From an uncultured Clostridia bacterium (GTDB taxonomy: Bacteria; Bacillota; Clostridia; Christensenellales; Aristaeellaceae), in contig CAMVEB010000002.1 of the NCBI GenBank assembly GCA_947166385.1, positions 62,001 through 126,000 of the forward strand: a DNA stretch of 64,000 nt, given 5' to 3'. Under the pieces are notes generated by a model, which did not search any database, was not told where the DNA came from, and saw only the letters and a program-made list of their open reading frames with translations. Positions 10,296 through 19,815 of the stretch are shown piece by piece. Both the position numbers and the translations under genes were made by a program. How positions within the stretch are numbered: position 1 is the stretch's first letter; the number at the start of each line of letters is the position of its first letter.

Positions 10296-13200
10296 GTTAC
10301 GAAGATCTGATGGCACGCATCGCGCGGGAAATTCCGGAGCTGGACGGAAAGCTGTCCGCTCCCCGCGTGACGTATGTCAAATCTCTTCAGAAAACCTATA
10401 TCACGTTTGACTCCAGTGTGCTGGCCGGAGAGAAGCAGTTCCTGAAGCTGGAAAGCCTGCTGCAGAAACTCTTTCCCGGGCGGCCGCTTTCTGTGCGCAT
10501 TGTGTCCCGGGGGCTGCGCAGGGATTTCCTCGCGGATCCGACGCCGTACCGGCAGGTGCTGGTGGACTTCCTGCGGCGGAACTATCCCTCCGCGACGGGA
10601 TGGATCGGGCAGATCGGCTGGCAGATTGAGGAAAACCAGCTGCGCAGCGAAGAAGAGGCGGCCTCGGGAGAGAAGGAAGCGCTGCTGACGCTGGTGCTTC
10701 CGGATGAGTTCTGCCTGCGGGTGATGTCGGAAAAGAACATCGGGCCCCGGCTGGCCGTGGCGATCCGGGAGATTTTCGACGCCCGGGTCCGGGTGGAGCT
10801 GACGGTGGCGGGCGACCGGGAGGAGCGCCTGCGGAAGATGCAGGAAGAACGCCGGGAAATGGTCTGGACCGTGACCCGGGAAGAAATGGAACAGCGGGCC
10901 GCCGCCCAGGCCGGAAACGAAGGCGGGGCCGGCGAACCGGCGGCGGCTCCGGCGGAAAAGAAGCCCCGGGTGCGCAAGCCCGCCGAAAAGACGGAAAAAC
11001 CGGAAAAAGCCGGGAAAAAACCGGAAGCGGAGCCGGCCTTCGATCCGGATGCCGCCGCCGTGGGTAGGCCGATTCTGGGCCGGAGCATTGCGGACCGGCC
11101 GGTGGAGATCAAGGAACTGACCGGGGAAAGCGGTCTGGTCGTCATCCAGGGGGAAATCTTCAAGCTGGAGAAAAAGGAACTGAAAGGCGGCGAAATGCTG
11201 CTGGTTTCCTTTGCGGTGACGGATTATACCAGTTCCATTCTGTGCAAATACTTCTTCCGCTACCGGCCACGCTTCGCGCGGAAAGAGGACGCGGAAAACA
11301 AACCGATCACGGACGAGGAGCGCCGCGCGGTGGCGGAAAAGGCGGACCGCATCAAACTGGGCATGAACGTCAAACTGCGGGGCGACTGCATGTACGACAA
11401 CTATGCCCGGGAGCTTTCCGTTTCCGTGCGGGACATGGTGGAAACAGAGAAAGAGGAGCGGGAGGACACCGCGGAGGAAAAGCGGGTGGAGCTGCATATG
11501 CACACCAACATGTCCACCATGGACGCGCTGACCCCCGCGGAGGATCTGATTGCCCGCGCCGTAAAATGGGGACATCCGGCGGTCGCCGTCACGGATCATG
11601 GCGTGCTGCAGTCCTTCCCGGCGGCATTCCGGGCAGCGAAGGGAAAGATCAAGCTGATCCCGGGCTGTGAAGGATACCTGATCGACGAGAAAGCCGTGAC
11701 GGCCGGGGCGGACGGACGGGCCTGGGACGGGCCGATTGTGGTGCTGGACTTTGAAAGCACAGGCCTGAACACCGCGAAGGCCAGAATCATTGAGGTCGGC
11801 GCGGTGAAACTGGCGGGCGGCACGGTGGTGGAGACCTTCGAACAGCTGGTGGACCCGGAGGAGGCATTGCAGCCGAAGATTACCGAGATCACCGGGATCA
11901 CGGACGCCAATCTGCAGGGAATGCCGAAGGCGTCGGAAGTGCTGCCGAAACTGCTGGCGTTCATCGGGGACTGCCCGATCGCGGCCCACAACGCTTCCTT
12001 TGACGCGAGCCTGATGCGCAGCGAGCTGAAACGGCTGGGGCTGAAATATACCGGGCCGGTGCTGGACACCCTGACCCTGGCCCGCAAGCTGTATCCGAAA
12101 CTGAAATCCTTCCGGCTGGCCGCGCTGTGCAAACACCTGGGCGTCAGCCTGAAGAACGCCCACCGGGCGGTGCATGACGCGGCTGCGACCGCGCAGTGCC
12201 TGGCCCGGATGCAGGAGGAGATCCGGGAGAGATACCCCGGGGTGCGGACGGACCGCGACCTGAACGCCATCCTGCAGGGCGGGGCGATCGGGGAAAGCTG
12301 GCATATCATCCTGCTGGCGAAGAACAGGACCGGGCTGGTGAACCTGAACCGGCTGGTGTCCATCAGCCATCTGGAGTATTTCAAACGCACCCCGCATATG
12401 CCGCGGGAGATCATCCGCCAGCATCGGGAAGGCCTGATTCTGGGGAGCGCCTGCGAAGCGGGAGAGCTGTTCCGGGCGGTTGTCCGGGGGGAGGACCATG
12501 AAAAACTGAAGGAGATCGCATCCTTCTACGATTACCTGGAGATTCAGCCGATCGGCAACAACGCGTTCATGCTGCGCAACGGCGAGGCAGACTCGGAGGA
12601 GGAGCTGCGGGACCTGAACCGGCAGATTGTCCGCCTGGGCGAGGAACTGGGCAAACCGGTGGTGGCCACCGGCGACGTGCATTTCATGGATCCGAAGGAT
12701 GCCATCGGCCGGGCGATCATTCAGGCCGGCCTGAAGTACGACGATGCCGACCGGCAGCCGCCCCTGTACTTCCGGACCACCGACGAGATGCTGGAGGAAT
12801 TTGCCTACCTGGGCGCGGAAAAAGCCCGGGAAGTGGTGATTGAGAACCCGCGGAAGATCGCGGATATGGTGGAGGAAATCCGGCTGTTTCCGAAGCATCC
12901 CAAGGGGGAGGATACCTTCCAGCCCTTCTGGGATTTCGCGGAGGATATGATCCAGGAGATGACCTGGTCCACCGCGGAGGAGATGTACGGCAACCCGCTG
13001 CCGGAACTGGTGGAGAACCGCCTGAAAAAGGAACTGAAATCCATTGTCGGCTACGGATACTGTACGCTGTACGCGATTGCCCAGAAGCTGGTTTCCCGCT
13101 CCCTGGAGGACGGATACCTGGTGGGAAGCCGGGGCAGCGTCGGCTCCAGTCTGGTGGCCAGGATGTGCGGGATTACCGAGGTGAACGCGCTGCCGCCCCA

Positions 13201-14788
13201 TTACCGCTGCACGCACTGCCATCGAGGCTATTTTGACGTGGACAAGAGCCTGTACCACGTCGGTGTGGATCTGCCGGACCGGAACTGTCCGGACTGCGGG
13301 CAGCCGCTGACCAAGGATGGCTTTGATATTCCGTTTGAAGTGTTCCTGGGCTTTGAGGGGGACAAGGTGCCGGATATCGACCTGAACTTCTCCGGAGAAT
13401 ACCAGAACAGGGCGCACCACTATGTGGAGGAACTGTTCGGGCACGATCATGTGTTCCGGGCGGGCACCATCAGCGGCCTGGCGGATAAAACCGCCTACGG
13501 CTATGCGCTGAAATATCTGGAGGAACGGGGCATCCAGGCCGGGAACGCCGAGAAGGAACGGCTGGCGATGACCTGCACCGGCGTCAAGCGGACGACCGGC
13601 CAGCATCCGGGCGGCATGGTGGTTGTACCGCTGGAATACGAGATCTATGATTTTACCGCGGTGCAGCATCCGGCGGATGACCTGGAAAGCGATTTTACCA
13701 CGACGCACTTCGATTTCAACTCCATGCATGACATCCTGGTGAAGCTGGACTGCCTCGGGCATGATGACCCGACGATGCTGCATGAGCTGGAGAAACTGAC
13801 TGGCATCAATTTCAAGGATGTCCCGCTGGACGATCCGGATGTGCGCAGCCTCTTTACCTCCCCGGAGGTGCTGGGCGTGACATCGGAAGACATCCTCTGC
13901 AATACGGGGACCTACGGCGTGCCGGAGTTCGGCACCGGGTTTGTCCGGGGCATGCTGGAGGAAACCAAACCCCACACGATGGAGGAGCTGCTGCGGATCT
14001 CCGGCCTGAGCCACGGCACGGATGTGTGGCTGGGCAACGCGCAGGAGATCATTGCCTCCGGCACCGCCACGCTGAGCGAATGCGTCTGCTGCCGTGACGA
14101 TATCATGAACTATCTGATGGACAAGGGCGTGAAACCGAAACTGTCCTTTACCACGATGGAAAGCGTGCGGAAGGGCCGCGGACTGAAACCGGAGATGGAG
14201 CAGGCCATGGTGGAGGCGCAGGTGCCGGAATGGTTCCTGGACAGCTGCAAGAAGATCAAATACATGTTCCCGAAAGGCCATGCCGTCGCCTATGTGACCA
14301 TGGCGCTGCGGGTGGCCTGGTTCAAGGTGCACCATCCGCTGGCCTACTACTGCGCGTACTTTACGGTGCGCGGGGACGGCTTTGACGCCAGCACGATGAT
14401 CCTGAGCCCCGAAGCGGCCAGGCAGCGGATTACCGAAATCCGGAATATGGACAAGCCCACGGCCCGGGACAAGGACACGGCCACCTGCCTGGAGCTGGTG
14501 CTGGAAATGAACTGCCGCGGCATCCGGTTCCTGCCGGTGGATCTGTACCGCAGCGATATCCGGCATTTCCGGATCGAGGACGGGAATATCCGCTGCCCCT
14601 TCATCAGCCTGCCGGGACTGGGAGAAAGCGCCGCGGTTCCGATCGTACGGGCCCGGGAGGAAGGCCGGTTCCTGAGCATTGAGGATCTGAAAGTGCGCGG
14701 AAAAGCCGGCAGCGCGGTGATCGACATGCTGCGGGCGCACGGAGCGCTGGAGGGAATGACGGAAACCAACCAGCTCAGCATGTTTTAG
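10292..14788 (+). CDS. polC: DNA polymerase III PolC-type alpha subunit
   Basis: Replicative polymerase of low-GC Gram-positives, 1498 aa. Domain order seen: N-terminal domain; an Ala/Glu/Lys/Pro-rich linker (about 205-255); OB-fold (about 275-395); PHP domain starting ELHMHTNMSTMDAL near 398; DEDDh proofreading exonuclease inserted in PHP (VVLDFESTGLN near 482, AHNASFDASLM near 565, HRAVHDAAATA near 625); PHP remainder; zinc ribbon CTHCH...CPDC near 973-1007; catalytic PDIDLNFSGEYQ near 1027; GQHPGGMVVVP; C-terminal helix-hairpin-helix. Overlaps ispG by ATGA. The insertion of the exonuclease into PHP defines PolC against DnaE. Confidence 0.98.
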   Translation: MSYEDLMARIAREIPELDGKLSAPRVTYVKSLQKTYITFDSSVLAGEKQFLKLESLLQKLFPGRPLSVRIVSRGLRRDFLADPTPYRQVLVDFLRRNYPSATGWIGQIGWQIEENQLRSEEEAASGEKEALLTLVLPDEFCLRVMSEKNIGPRLAVAIREIFDARVRVELTVAGDREERLRKMQEERREMVWTVTREEMEQRAAAQAGNEGGAGEPAAAPAEKKPRVRKPAEKTEKPEKAGKKPEAEPAFDPDAAAVGRPILGRSIADRPVEIKELTGESGLVVIQGEIFKLEKKELKGGEMLLVSFAVTDYTSSILCKYFFRYRPRFARKEDAENKPITDEERRAVAEKADRIKLGMNVKLRGDCMYDNYARELSVSVRDMVETEKEEREDTAEEKRVELHMHTNMSTMDALTPAEDLIARAVKWGHPAVAVTDHGVLQSFPAAFRAAKGKIKLIPGCEGYLIDEKAVTAGADGRAWDGPIVVLDFESTGLNTAKARIIEVGAVKLAGGTVVETFEQLVDPEEALQPKITEITGITDANLQGMPKASEVLPKLLAFIGDCPIAAHNASFDASLMRSELKRLGLKYTGPVLDTLTLARKLYPKLKSFRLAALCKHLGVSLKNAHRAVHDAAATAQCLARMQEEIRERYPGVRTDRDLNAILQGGAIGESWHIILLAKNRTGLVNLNRLVSISHLEYFKRTPHMPREIIRQHREGLILGSACEAGELFRAVVRGEDHEKLKEIASFYDYLEIQPIGNNAFMLRNGEADSEEELRDLNRQIVRLGEELGKPVVATGDVHFMDPKDAIGRAIIQAGLKYDDADRQPPLYFRTTDEMLEEFAYLGAEKAREVVIENPRKIADMVEEIRLFPKHPKGEDTFQPFWDFAEDMIQEMTWSTAEEMYGNPLPELVENRLKKELKSIVGYGYCTLYAIAQKLVSRSLEDGYLVGSRGSVGSSLVARMCGITEVNALPPHYRCTHCHRGYFDVDKSLYHVGVDLPDRNCPDCGQPLTKDGFDIPFEVFLGFEGDKVPDIDLNFSGEYQNRAHHYVEELFGHDHVFRAGTISGLADKTAYGYALKYLEERGIQAGNAEKERLAMTCTGVKRTTGQHPGGMVVVPLEYEIYDFTAVQHPADDLESDFTTTHFDFNSMHDILVKLDCLGHDDPTMLHELEKLTGINFKDVPLDDPDVRSLFTSPEVLGVTSEDILCNTGTYGVPEFGTGFVRGMLEETKPHTMEELLRISGLSHGTDVWLGNAQEIIASGTATLSECVCCRDDIMNYLMDKGVKPKLSFTTMESVRKGRGLKPEMEQAMVEAQVPEWFLDSCKKIKYMFPKGHAVAYVTMALRVAWFKVHHPLAYYCAYFTVRGDGFDASTMILSPEAARQRITEIRNMDKPTARDKDTATCLELVLEMNCRGIRFLPVDLYRSDIRHFRIEDGNIRCPFISLPGLGESAAVPIVRAREEGRFLSIEDLKVRGKAGSAVIDMLRAHGALEGMTETNQLSMF

Positions 14789-14859
14789 CGGAGACCGAAA
14801 AGCAGGATTTGCCGCGGATCACAGAGAATTGTATCAGGAAAGGGAAGGGAGGGGACAGC

Positions 14860-15198
14860 ATGCATAAAACGATGACTGTGAAGGGATTCGTGTTTCTTCT
14901 TTTGCTGATTCTGCTCGCCTTTCTCGGTCTGCACCTGATGCTGAAGGGCGATCTGGGCCGCAAGGCGGAACAGGAGAAAGCCCTGCAGAAGGAACTGGCC
15001 AGACTGGAGGAGGAATACAAGGACCTGAAGGGGCGGATCAGCTTTGTCGGATCGGAGAGCTATATCGTTTCCGCCGCCAGGAGCGACTATGAGTATGTCA
15101 ATGCGGAGGATATCCGCTTTGAGTTTACCAATCCCGAGGCGCTTTACGCCTATACGGATGAGGAACTGAAGACCCTGGTGGATGAAATCGCCGAGTAA
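14860..15198 (+). CDS. FtsB/DivIC-like septum formation initiator protein
   Basis: 112 aa from ATG 14860, chosen because GGGAGGGG sits just upstream; a longer in-frame start at 14809 lacks this. One N-terminal membrane helix (about 8-27) is followed by a coiled coil (about 30-60), the bitopic layout of FtsB/DivIC divisome proteins. The C-terminus is acidic. A weak promoter-like pair (TTGCCG 14809, TATCAG 14832, 17 bp apart) precedes it. Neighbouring Ppx/GppA phosphatase is a frequent partner of DivIC-type genes in clostridia. Confidence 0.75.
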   Translation: MHKTMTVKGFVFLLLLILLAFLGLHLMLKGDLGRKAEQEKALQKELARLEEEYKDLKGRISFVGSESYIVSAARSDYEYVNAEDIRFEFTNPEALYAYTDEELKTLVDEIAE

Positions 15199-15210
15199 GG
15201 GGGGATCTGC

Positions 15211-16128
15211 ATGAAGGCTGCCGTGATCGGAATCGGATCCAATTCAGTCCGGGAACTGATTGCCCGCAACGACGGGGGAATCTTTGACCGCCTGTACCGG
15301 GACCGGGAAGGGACGCGCCTGTTTGCCGGGCTGGACAGCCGGGGCATGCTGCAGGAGGAAAGCATCCTGAAGACAGCGGACGCGGTGGCCCGCATGGCGG
15401 AGACCGCCCGGCGGCATGATGTGGACGAGCTGGGCGTATTCGCGACCAGCGCCGCCCGGGACGCGGCCAACGGCCAGGCGTTCCTGCAGGCGATTGAATC
15501 GGCGGCGGGCACCGTTCCGGAAATCCTGTCCGGCGAGGAGGAAGCCGCGCTGAGCTTCATCGGCGCTTCGCGGGCGGTGAAGGACGGATGCTTCTGCGGC
15601 GTGGTGGATATCGGCGGCGGCAGCACCGAGATTGTCACCGGATGCGGGGATGAGATCCGCAGCGCGTTTTCCTGTCAGATGGGCGCGGTGAGACTGTTCC
15701 GGGAACTGCCCATTGCCGGGAAGGAAGATATGATTCCCGTGGAGCGGGAGGCAGCCGCGATCCTGCGGAAGAAGACGGAGGAAACGGGGCCGTTCCCCCG
15801 GCCGGAAGTCTGGGTCGGCACCGGCGGAACGTTTACAACGCTGGCGGCGATGGTCCGCGGAATCCCCTGGACAGACCGGACCAGCATGCACGGCACCCGG
15901 GTATCGCTGGAGGAAATCCGGGAGATCGGGGAAAAACTGGCGGACATGAGCATGGAGGAGCGCCTGCGGCTGCCGGGGCTCCAGCCCGGAAGGGCGGATA
16001 TCGTGGTCCACGGGATCTGCATTCTGCTGGCGGTGATGGAAAGCTTCGGCATGGAGCAGATTACGGTCAGCGAATGGGGCAATATGGACGGCTATCTCTG
16101 GAAGAAACTGATGGCCGCAAAGAACTGA
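15211..16128 (+). CDS. Ppx/GppA family exopolyphosphatase/pppGpp phosphatase
   Basis: 305 aa, short single-module member of the ASKHA phosphatase family that hydrolyses polyphosphate or pppGpp. Seen: GIGSNSVRELI at the N-terminus, ATSAARDA, LSGEEEAALSF, the phosphate-binding VVDIGGGSTEIV near 135, and GTGGTFTTLAAM near 205. AGGGGGGATC precedes the ATG; it follows the FtsB-like gene by 12 bp. Which substrate is used cannot be told from sequence. Confidence 0.88.
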   Translation: MKAAVIGIGSNSVRELIARNDGGIFDRLYRDREGTRLFAGLDSRGMLQEESILKTADAVARMAETARRHDVDELGVFATSAARDAANGQAFLQAIESAAGTVPEILSGEEEAALSFIGASRAVKDGCFCGVVDIGGGSTEIVTGCGDEIRSAFSCQMGAVRLFRELPIAGKEDMIPVEREAAAILRKKTEETGPFPRPEVWVGTGGTFTTLAAMVRGIPWTDRTSMHGTRVSLEEIREIGEKLADMSMEERLRLPGLQPGRADIVVHGICILLAVMESFGMEQITVSEWGNMDGYLWKKLMAAKN

Positions 16129-16145
16129 AGGAGAATAGGCAAAGA

Positions 16146-16904
16146 ATGCTGGAGCTTATCAATGTATCCTTCCAGGTGGAGTCGGAAGGAAAGGGAAAAG
16201 AAATCGTCCGGGATGTCAGCCTGACCGTTCCGGACAGGAAACTCATCGTGATCACCGGTCCCAACGGCGGAGGAAAATCCACCCTGGCGAAGCTGATTGC
16301 CGGGATTGAAAAACCCACCGGCGGCAGCATCCGGCTGGACGGAGAGGATATCACGGACAGGAATGTAACGGAGCGGGCGAGGCTGGGGATCAGCTACGCT
16401 TTCCAGCAGCCGGTGCGGTTCAAGGGAATCCGGGTGCTGGACCTGATCCGCATCGCGGCGGGGAAAACACTGTCCGTGGCGGATGCCTGCGAATACCTGT
16501 CCTCCGTGGGGCTCTGCGCCCGGGACTATATGGACCGGGAAGTGAACGCCAGCCTGTCCGGCGGGGAACTGAAGCGGATCGAGATTGCCACGGTGCTGGC
16601 CCGGCATGCCCGGCTGTCGGTCTTTGATGAGCCGGAAGCGGGGATCGACCTGTGGAGTTTCCGCAACCTGATCGATGTTTTCCGGAACATGCGGGAGACC
16701 ATCGAGGACAGTTCCATCCTGATCATTTCCCACCAGGAGCGGATTCTGGCGATCGCGGATGAGATCATTGTGATCAAGGACGGCCGGGTGGAAAAGCAGG
16801 GGCGCCGGGAGGATGTTTATCCCTTCCTGGATGCGGACAGCGCGGAAAAGCTGACCTGCGAAGGCGGAATCCGGGCGATGGGGAAAGGAGGCGAGGCGGA
16901 ATGA
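16146..16904 (+). CDS. sufC: SufC-like ATPase of Fe-S cluster assembly
   Basis: 252 aa from ATG 16146 (AAGGAG upstream; the longer open frame from 16074 overlaps ppx). Seen: Walker A GPNGGGKST, signature SLSGGELKRIEIA, Walker B LSVFDEPEAGIDLW (SufC-type spacing), and H-loop ISHQER. Followed with overlap by a SufB/D-like gene, which is the SufC partner. No sufS, sufU or second sufB/D gene is adjacent, so the pair resembles the minimal SufCB/SMS arrangement known in archaea and some anaerobic bacteria. Confidence 0.87.
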   Translation: MLELINVSFQVESEGKGKEIVRDVSLTVPDRKLIVITGPNGGGKSTLAKLIAGIEKPTGGSIRLDGEDITDRNVTERARLGISYAFQQPVRFKGIRVLDLIRIAAGKTLSVADACEYLSSVGLCARDYMDREVNASLSGGELKRIEIATVLARHARLSVFDEPEAGIDLWSFRNLIDVFRNMRETIEDSSILIISHQERILAIADEIIVIKDGRVEKQGRREDVYPFLDADSAEKLTCEGGIRAMGKGGEAE

Positions 16905-17827
16905 CACCCCTGGACGAAATTCAGAAAAGGCTGCTGCGGGAAGTCGCCGATCTCCATGAGGTGCCGGAGGGCGCCTACAACATCCGCTCCAACAGCCAGA
17001 GCGCCGGCCGCCGTTCCACCGCCAACATCGAGATTGTCTCCAAGCAGGATGTCAGCGGGCTGGAGGTCCGGATCAGACCCGGCACAAAACACGAGAGCGT
17101 CCATATTCCCGTCGTGATGACGGAAAGCGGGCTGAAAGAGGTGGTTTACAACGACTTCTTCATCGGAGAGGACGCGGATGTCGTAATCATCGCCGGCTGC
17201 GGTATCGACAACTGCGGCAATCAGGATTCCCAGCACGACGGAATTCATCGCTTCTATCTGGAGAAAGGCGCGAAGGTCCGCTATGTGGAAAAGCATTACG
17301 GCTCCGGCAGCGGCGCGGGGAAGCGGATACTGAATCCCGGCACGGAAGTCTATATGAAGGAAAACAGCTCCATGGAAATGGAGATGGTGCAGATCAAGGG
17401 CGTGGACGATACGGAACGGACCACGATCGCGGAACTGGATGCGGGGGCAAAACTGGTGGTGCGCGAACGCCTGATGACCCATGGGGAACAGCGGGCCATC
17501 AGCACCTACAGCGTGAACCTGAACGGAACGGATTCCAGCGCGGATATCGTCAGCCGCTCCGTGGCACGCGACCGCTCTTTCCAGAAGTTTGACGCGAAGA
17601 TCATCGGGAAGGCCGCGTGCAGCGGGCATACCGAGTGTGACTCCATCATCATGGATCAGGGACGGATTCTGGCCGTTCCCGGGCTGGAAGCGGATCATGT
17701 GGATGCTTCCCTGTTCCACGAGGCCGCCATCGGCAAGATTGCCGGCGAACAGCTGATCAAACTGATGACGCTGGGCCTGACCGAAGCGGAGGCGGAGGAG
17801 CAGATTATCAACGGATTCCTCCGGTAA
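16901..17827 (+). CDS. sufB: SufB/SufD-like Fe-S scaffold protein (minimal type)
   Basis: 308 aa, shorter than canonical SufB (about 465-495 aa). Carries the beta-helix core with IIAGCGIDNCG, repeated polar strands, the GHTECDSIIMD segment whose Cys sits where the SufB scaffold Cys is expected, and the C-terminal HEAAIGKI...EQLIKLMTLGL...AEEQIINGF family tail. Overlaps sufC by 4 bp. Known role: forms a complex with SufC on which Fe-S clusters are built. A role here as sole scaffold in a two-component system is inferred. Confidence 0.85.
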   Translation: MTPLDEIQKRLLREVADLHEVPEGAYNIRSNSQSAGRRSTANIEIVSKQDVSGLEVRIRPGTKHESVHIPVVMTESGLKEVVYNDFFIGEDADVVIIAGCGIDNCGNQDSQHDGIHRFYLEKGAKVRYVEKHYGSGSGAGKRILNPGTEVYMKENSSMEMEMVQIKGVDDTERTTIAELDAGAKLVVRERLMTHGEQRAISTYSVNLNGTDSSADIVSRSVARDRSFQKFDAKIIGKAACSGHTECDSIIMDQGRILAVPGLEADHVDASLFHEAAIGKIAGEQLIKLMTLGLTEAEAEEQIINGFLR

Positions 17828-17840
17828 CCGAGAGCATCAT

Positions 17841-17890
17841 AAAAGAGCTGTGAAGCGATGACTTTTCAGTCATTTCTTCACAGCTCTTTT
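17841..17890 (+). terminator. Bidirectional terminator between sufB and degV
   Basis: 15-bp perfect stem (17841-17855 with 17876-17890) bounded by AAAA and TTTT. Its apical loop contains a second 6-bp hairpin (ATGACT/AGTCAT). Serves convergent genes on both strands. Confidence 0.9.
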
Positions 17891-17905
17891 CACGCCATAC
17901 GGCTA

Positions 17906-18787
17906 TTACGGATTCCGCTTTGTCTTCCCGATAAAACACAGGGCGATGGTCCCCGGGCCGGCATGGGCGCCGATGACGGGACCGACATGCTCGATCATGA
18001 TTTCCGCGCCGGGCAGCTTCTGCTCCACGGCGGCTTTCACGCGCTCCGCGTCTTCCGGCGCGTCGGCGTTCAGGATGAGAATCGGGCTTTCCTTCGGATC
18101 GGGTTCGGCTTTCATCATTTCATCCACGATGTAGGCAAGGGCCTTTTTCCGGCCGCGGACCTTCTCCCCGGACTGGAGCGTCCCGTCGCTGGCCTCGATG
18201 ATGATGGGCTTGAGATCCAGCATGGTGCCGACCGCGGCCACCGCACCGGAAATCCGGCCGCCGCGCTTGAGGTACTTCAGATCTTCCACGGTGAAGTAGG
18301 CCTGGGCGCGGAGCTTGTTATTCTCCAGCCATTCAGCGACCTCTTCCATCGGCTTGCCGGCGCGGTACATCTCATGCGCTTTCAGAATCAGCAGCGTCAT
18401 GGGACCGGAAATGCTCAGCGTGTCCACCACAACAAATTTCCGGTCGGGATACTGCTCCAGCAGCTTCTCCCGCGCGGAATAGACAGCCTGCAGCGTGCAG
18501 GACAGCTTGCTGGAGAAGGCGACGAAGAGGAGATCCTGCCCGTTTTTCAGGATCGGCTCAAAATACTCAAGATAAGTCTCCTCATTCAGCGCGGAGGTCA
18601 CGGGGGCGGCGCCGTTGCGCATGGCGTCGAAATAGCTCTTATGATCCAGCGTCTGGCCGAGATCGTCGAAATATTCCTTCCCATTCAGCGCGTAAGGCAT
18701 ATATACGACAGGAATGTCGTACTTTTCTTTCAGGTGATAGGGCAGATCGCTGTCACTGTCCGTCATAAAGACGTAATTCATCGCCAT
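17906..18787 (-). CDS. DegV family fatty-acid-binding protein
   Basis: 293 aa. DegV/FakB proteins bind a fatty acid for phosphorylation by FakA kinase. Seen: DSDSDLP at the N-terminus, VTSALN, FSSKLSCTLQAV in the head group site, DTLSISGPMTLL, LKRGGRISG near 175, and the C-terminal HVGPVIGAHAGPGTIAL. GAAGGAGG precedes the ATG. Single gene between a terminator and its own promoter; no fakA is in the window. Confidence 0.93.
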   Translation of the reverse strand: MAMNYVFMTDSDSDLPYHLKEKYDIPVVYMPYALNGKEYFDDLGQTLDHKSYFDAMRNGAAPVTSALNEETYLEYFEPILKNGQDLLFVAFSSKLSCTLQAVYSAREKLLEQYPDRKFVVVDTLSISGPMTLLILKAHEMYRAGKPMEEVAEWLENNKLRAQAYFTVEDLKYLKRGGRISGAVAAVGTMLDLKPIIIEASDGTLQSGEKVRGRKKALAYIVDEMMKAEPDPKESPILILNADAPEDAERVKAAVEQKLPGAEIMIEHVGPVIGAHAGPGTIALCFIGKTKRNP

Positions 18788-18827
18788 GAATCCGGCCTCC
18801 TTCAGTCATTGCAGATTACCGTTTACC

Positions 18828-18856
18828 ATTTTATAGCACAGAGAGGATTTTTGCAA
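18828..18856 (-). promoter_or_regulatory. Promoter for the degV-family gene
   Basis: Read on the minus strand: TTGCAA (18851-18856), 17 bp, TAAAAT (18828-18833). It ends 41 bp before the start codon. Confidence 0.6.
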
Positions 18857-18897
18857 GCTTATTTCGCCGGGCGCCCCGTTCAGCCGGATCGGAAAAG

Positions 18898-18926
18898 TTG
18901 ACGGGGCTGTTTTCCTGTGCTATGCT
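18898..18926 (+). promoter_or_regulatory. Promoter for the biotin ligase gene
   Basis: TTGACG (18898-18903), 17 bp, TATGCT (18921-18926), followed by GGGGGGAAAG as ribosome binding site before ATG 18961. Confidence 0.7.
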
Positions 18927-18960
18927 TTCCGCCGAAGCCAGAAGCAATTGGGGGGAAAGC

Positions 18961-19791
18961 ATGAATATCACGGAGCAGGATGTCATCAGGGAAGATATAA
19001 TCCGGTCCTGCCTGGCGGAGGACGCGGATCTGTTTGATCTTGAAATTTTCCCGGAAATCACTTCCACGAACACCTATCTGAAGGAAAAAGCCGCCCTGGC
19101 GCAGCGCAGCGGCGATCCGGACAGCCTGAGGACGTGGCATACCGTGATCGCTTCCGCCCAGACAGCCGGCCGCGGACGGCTGGGGAGAACATTTGCTTCC
19201 CCTGCCGGAACGGGGCTGTATATGAGCGTTCTGCTCCGGCCGGAGACGGGGGCCGGGACAGCGGCCAGGATCACGACCGCGGCGGCGGTTGCCGCCTGTA
19301 CCGCCATCGAATCCTGCACGGAAGAGCATCCGCGGATCAAGTGGGTCAATGATGTGTTTGTCCGGGGGAAAAAAGCCTGCGGGATCCTGACGGAAGCTTC
19401 CGTCCGTCCGGAAACCGGCAGGCTCGACTGGGCCGTGATGGGGATCGGCTTCAACGTCTACGAGCCTTCCGGCGGTTTCCCGGCGGAACTGCGGGAGATT
19501 GCCGGGGCGATTGCCGAAGAGAAACGCCCGGATCTCCGCAGCCGGATCGCGGCCGCGTTTCTCCGGGCGTTTTACCGGCTCTGCAGCGACCTGGAAAACG
19601 CGGATTATGCGGAAGAATATAAAAGACGCTGCTTTCTGATCGGACGGGAGATCAACGTTATCTCCGGGGATTCCGTCGCGGCTGCCAAAGCGCTGGATCT
19701 TGACAGCGAATGCCGCCTGATCGTCCGCTATGCGGACGGATCCACGGCAGCCCTTTCATCCGGTGAGGTCAGTGTGAGGGCCGTCCCATGA
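18961..19791 (+). CDS. birA: Biotin--[acetyl-CoA-carboxylase] ligase, without HTH domain
   Basis: 276 aa from ATG 18961 (strong GGGGGGAAAG upstream; the frame is open further left through the promoter). Attaches biotin to carboxylases through biotinyl-AMP. Seen: ITSTNTYLKE, SAQTAGRGRLGRTFASPAG with the biotin/ATP loop, GLYMSVLLRP, and IKWVNDVFVRGKKACGILTE. The N-terminal DNA-binding domain of bifunctional BirA is absent, so it should be an enzyme only. C-terminal SH3-like cap about 225-276. Confidence 0.93.
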   Translation: MNITEQDVIREDIIRSCLAEDADLFDLEIFPEITSTNTYLKEKAALAQRSGDPDSLRTWHTVIASAQTAGRGRLGRTFASPAGTGLYMSVLLRPETGAGTAARITTAAAVAACTAIESCTEEHPRIKWVNDVFVRGKKACGILTEASVRPETGRLDWAVMGIGFNVYEPSGGFPAELREIAGAIAEEKRPDLRSRIAAAFLRAFYRLCSDLENADYAEEYKRRCFLIGREINVISGDSVAAAKALDLDSECRLIVRYADGSTAALSSGEVSVRAVP

Positions 19792-19815
19792 CAGGAAAAG
19801 GAAGGCCGGTTCCGG

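Noticed and set aside
9818..14740. 1640-codon open frame on the minus strand opposite polC (and a similar 755-codon frame at 1861-4128)
   Set aside because: Antisense shadow of GC-rich coding DNA: low-complexity His/Arg/Gln/Pro-rich translation, no ribosome binding site, no known motif, and the plus strand encodes PolC and OppF without doubt.
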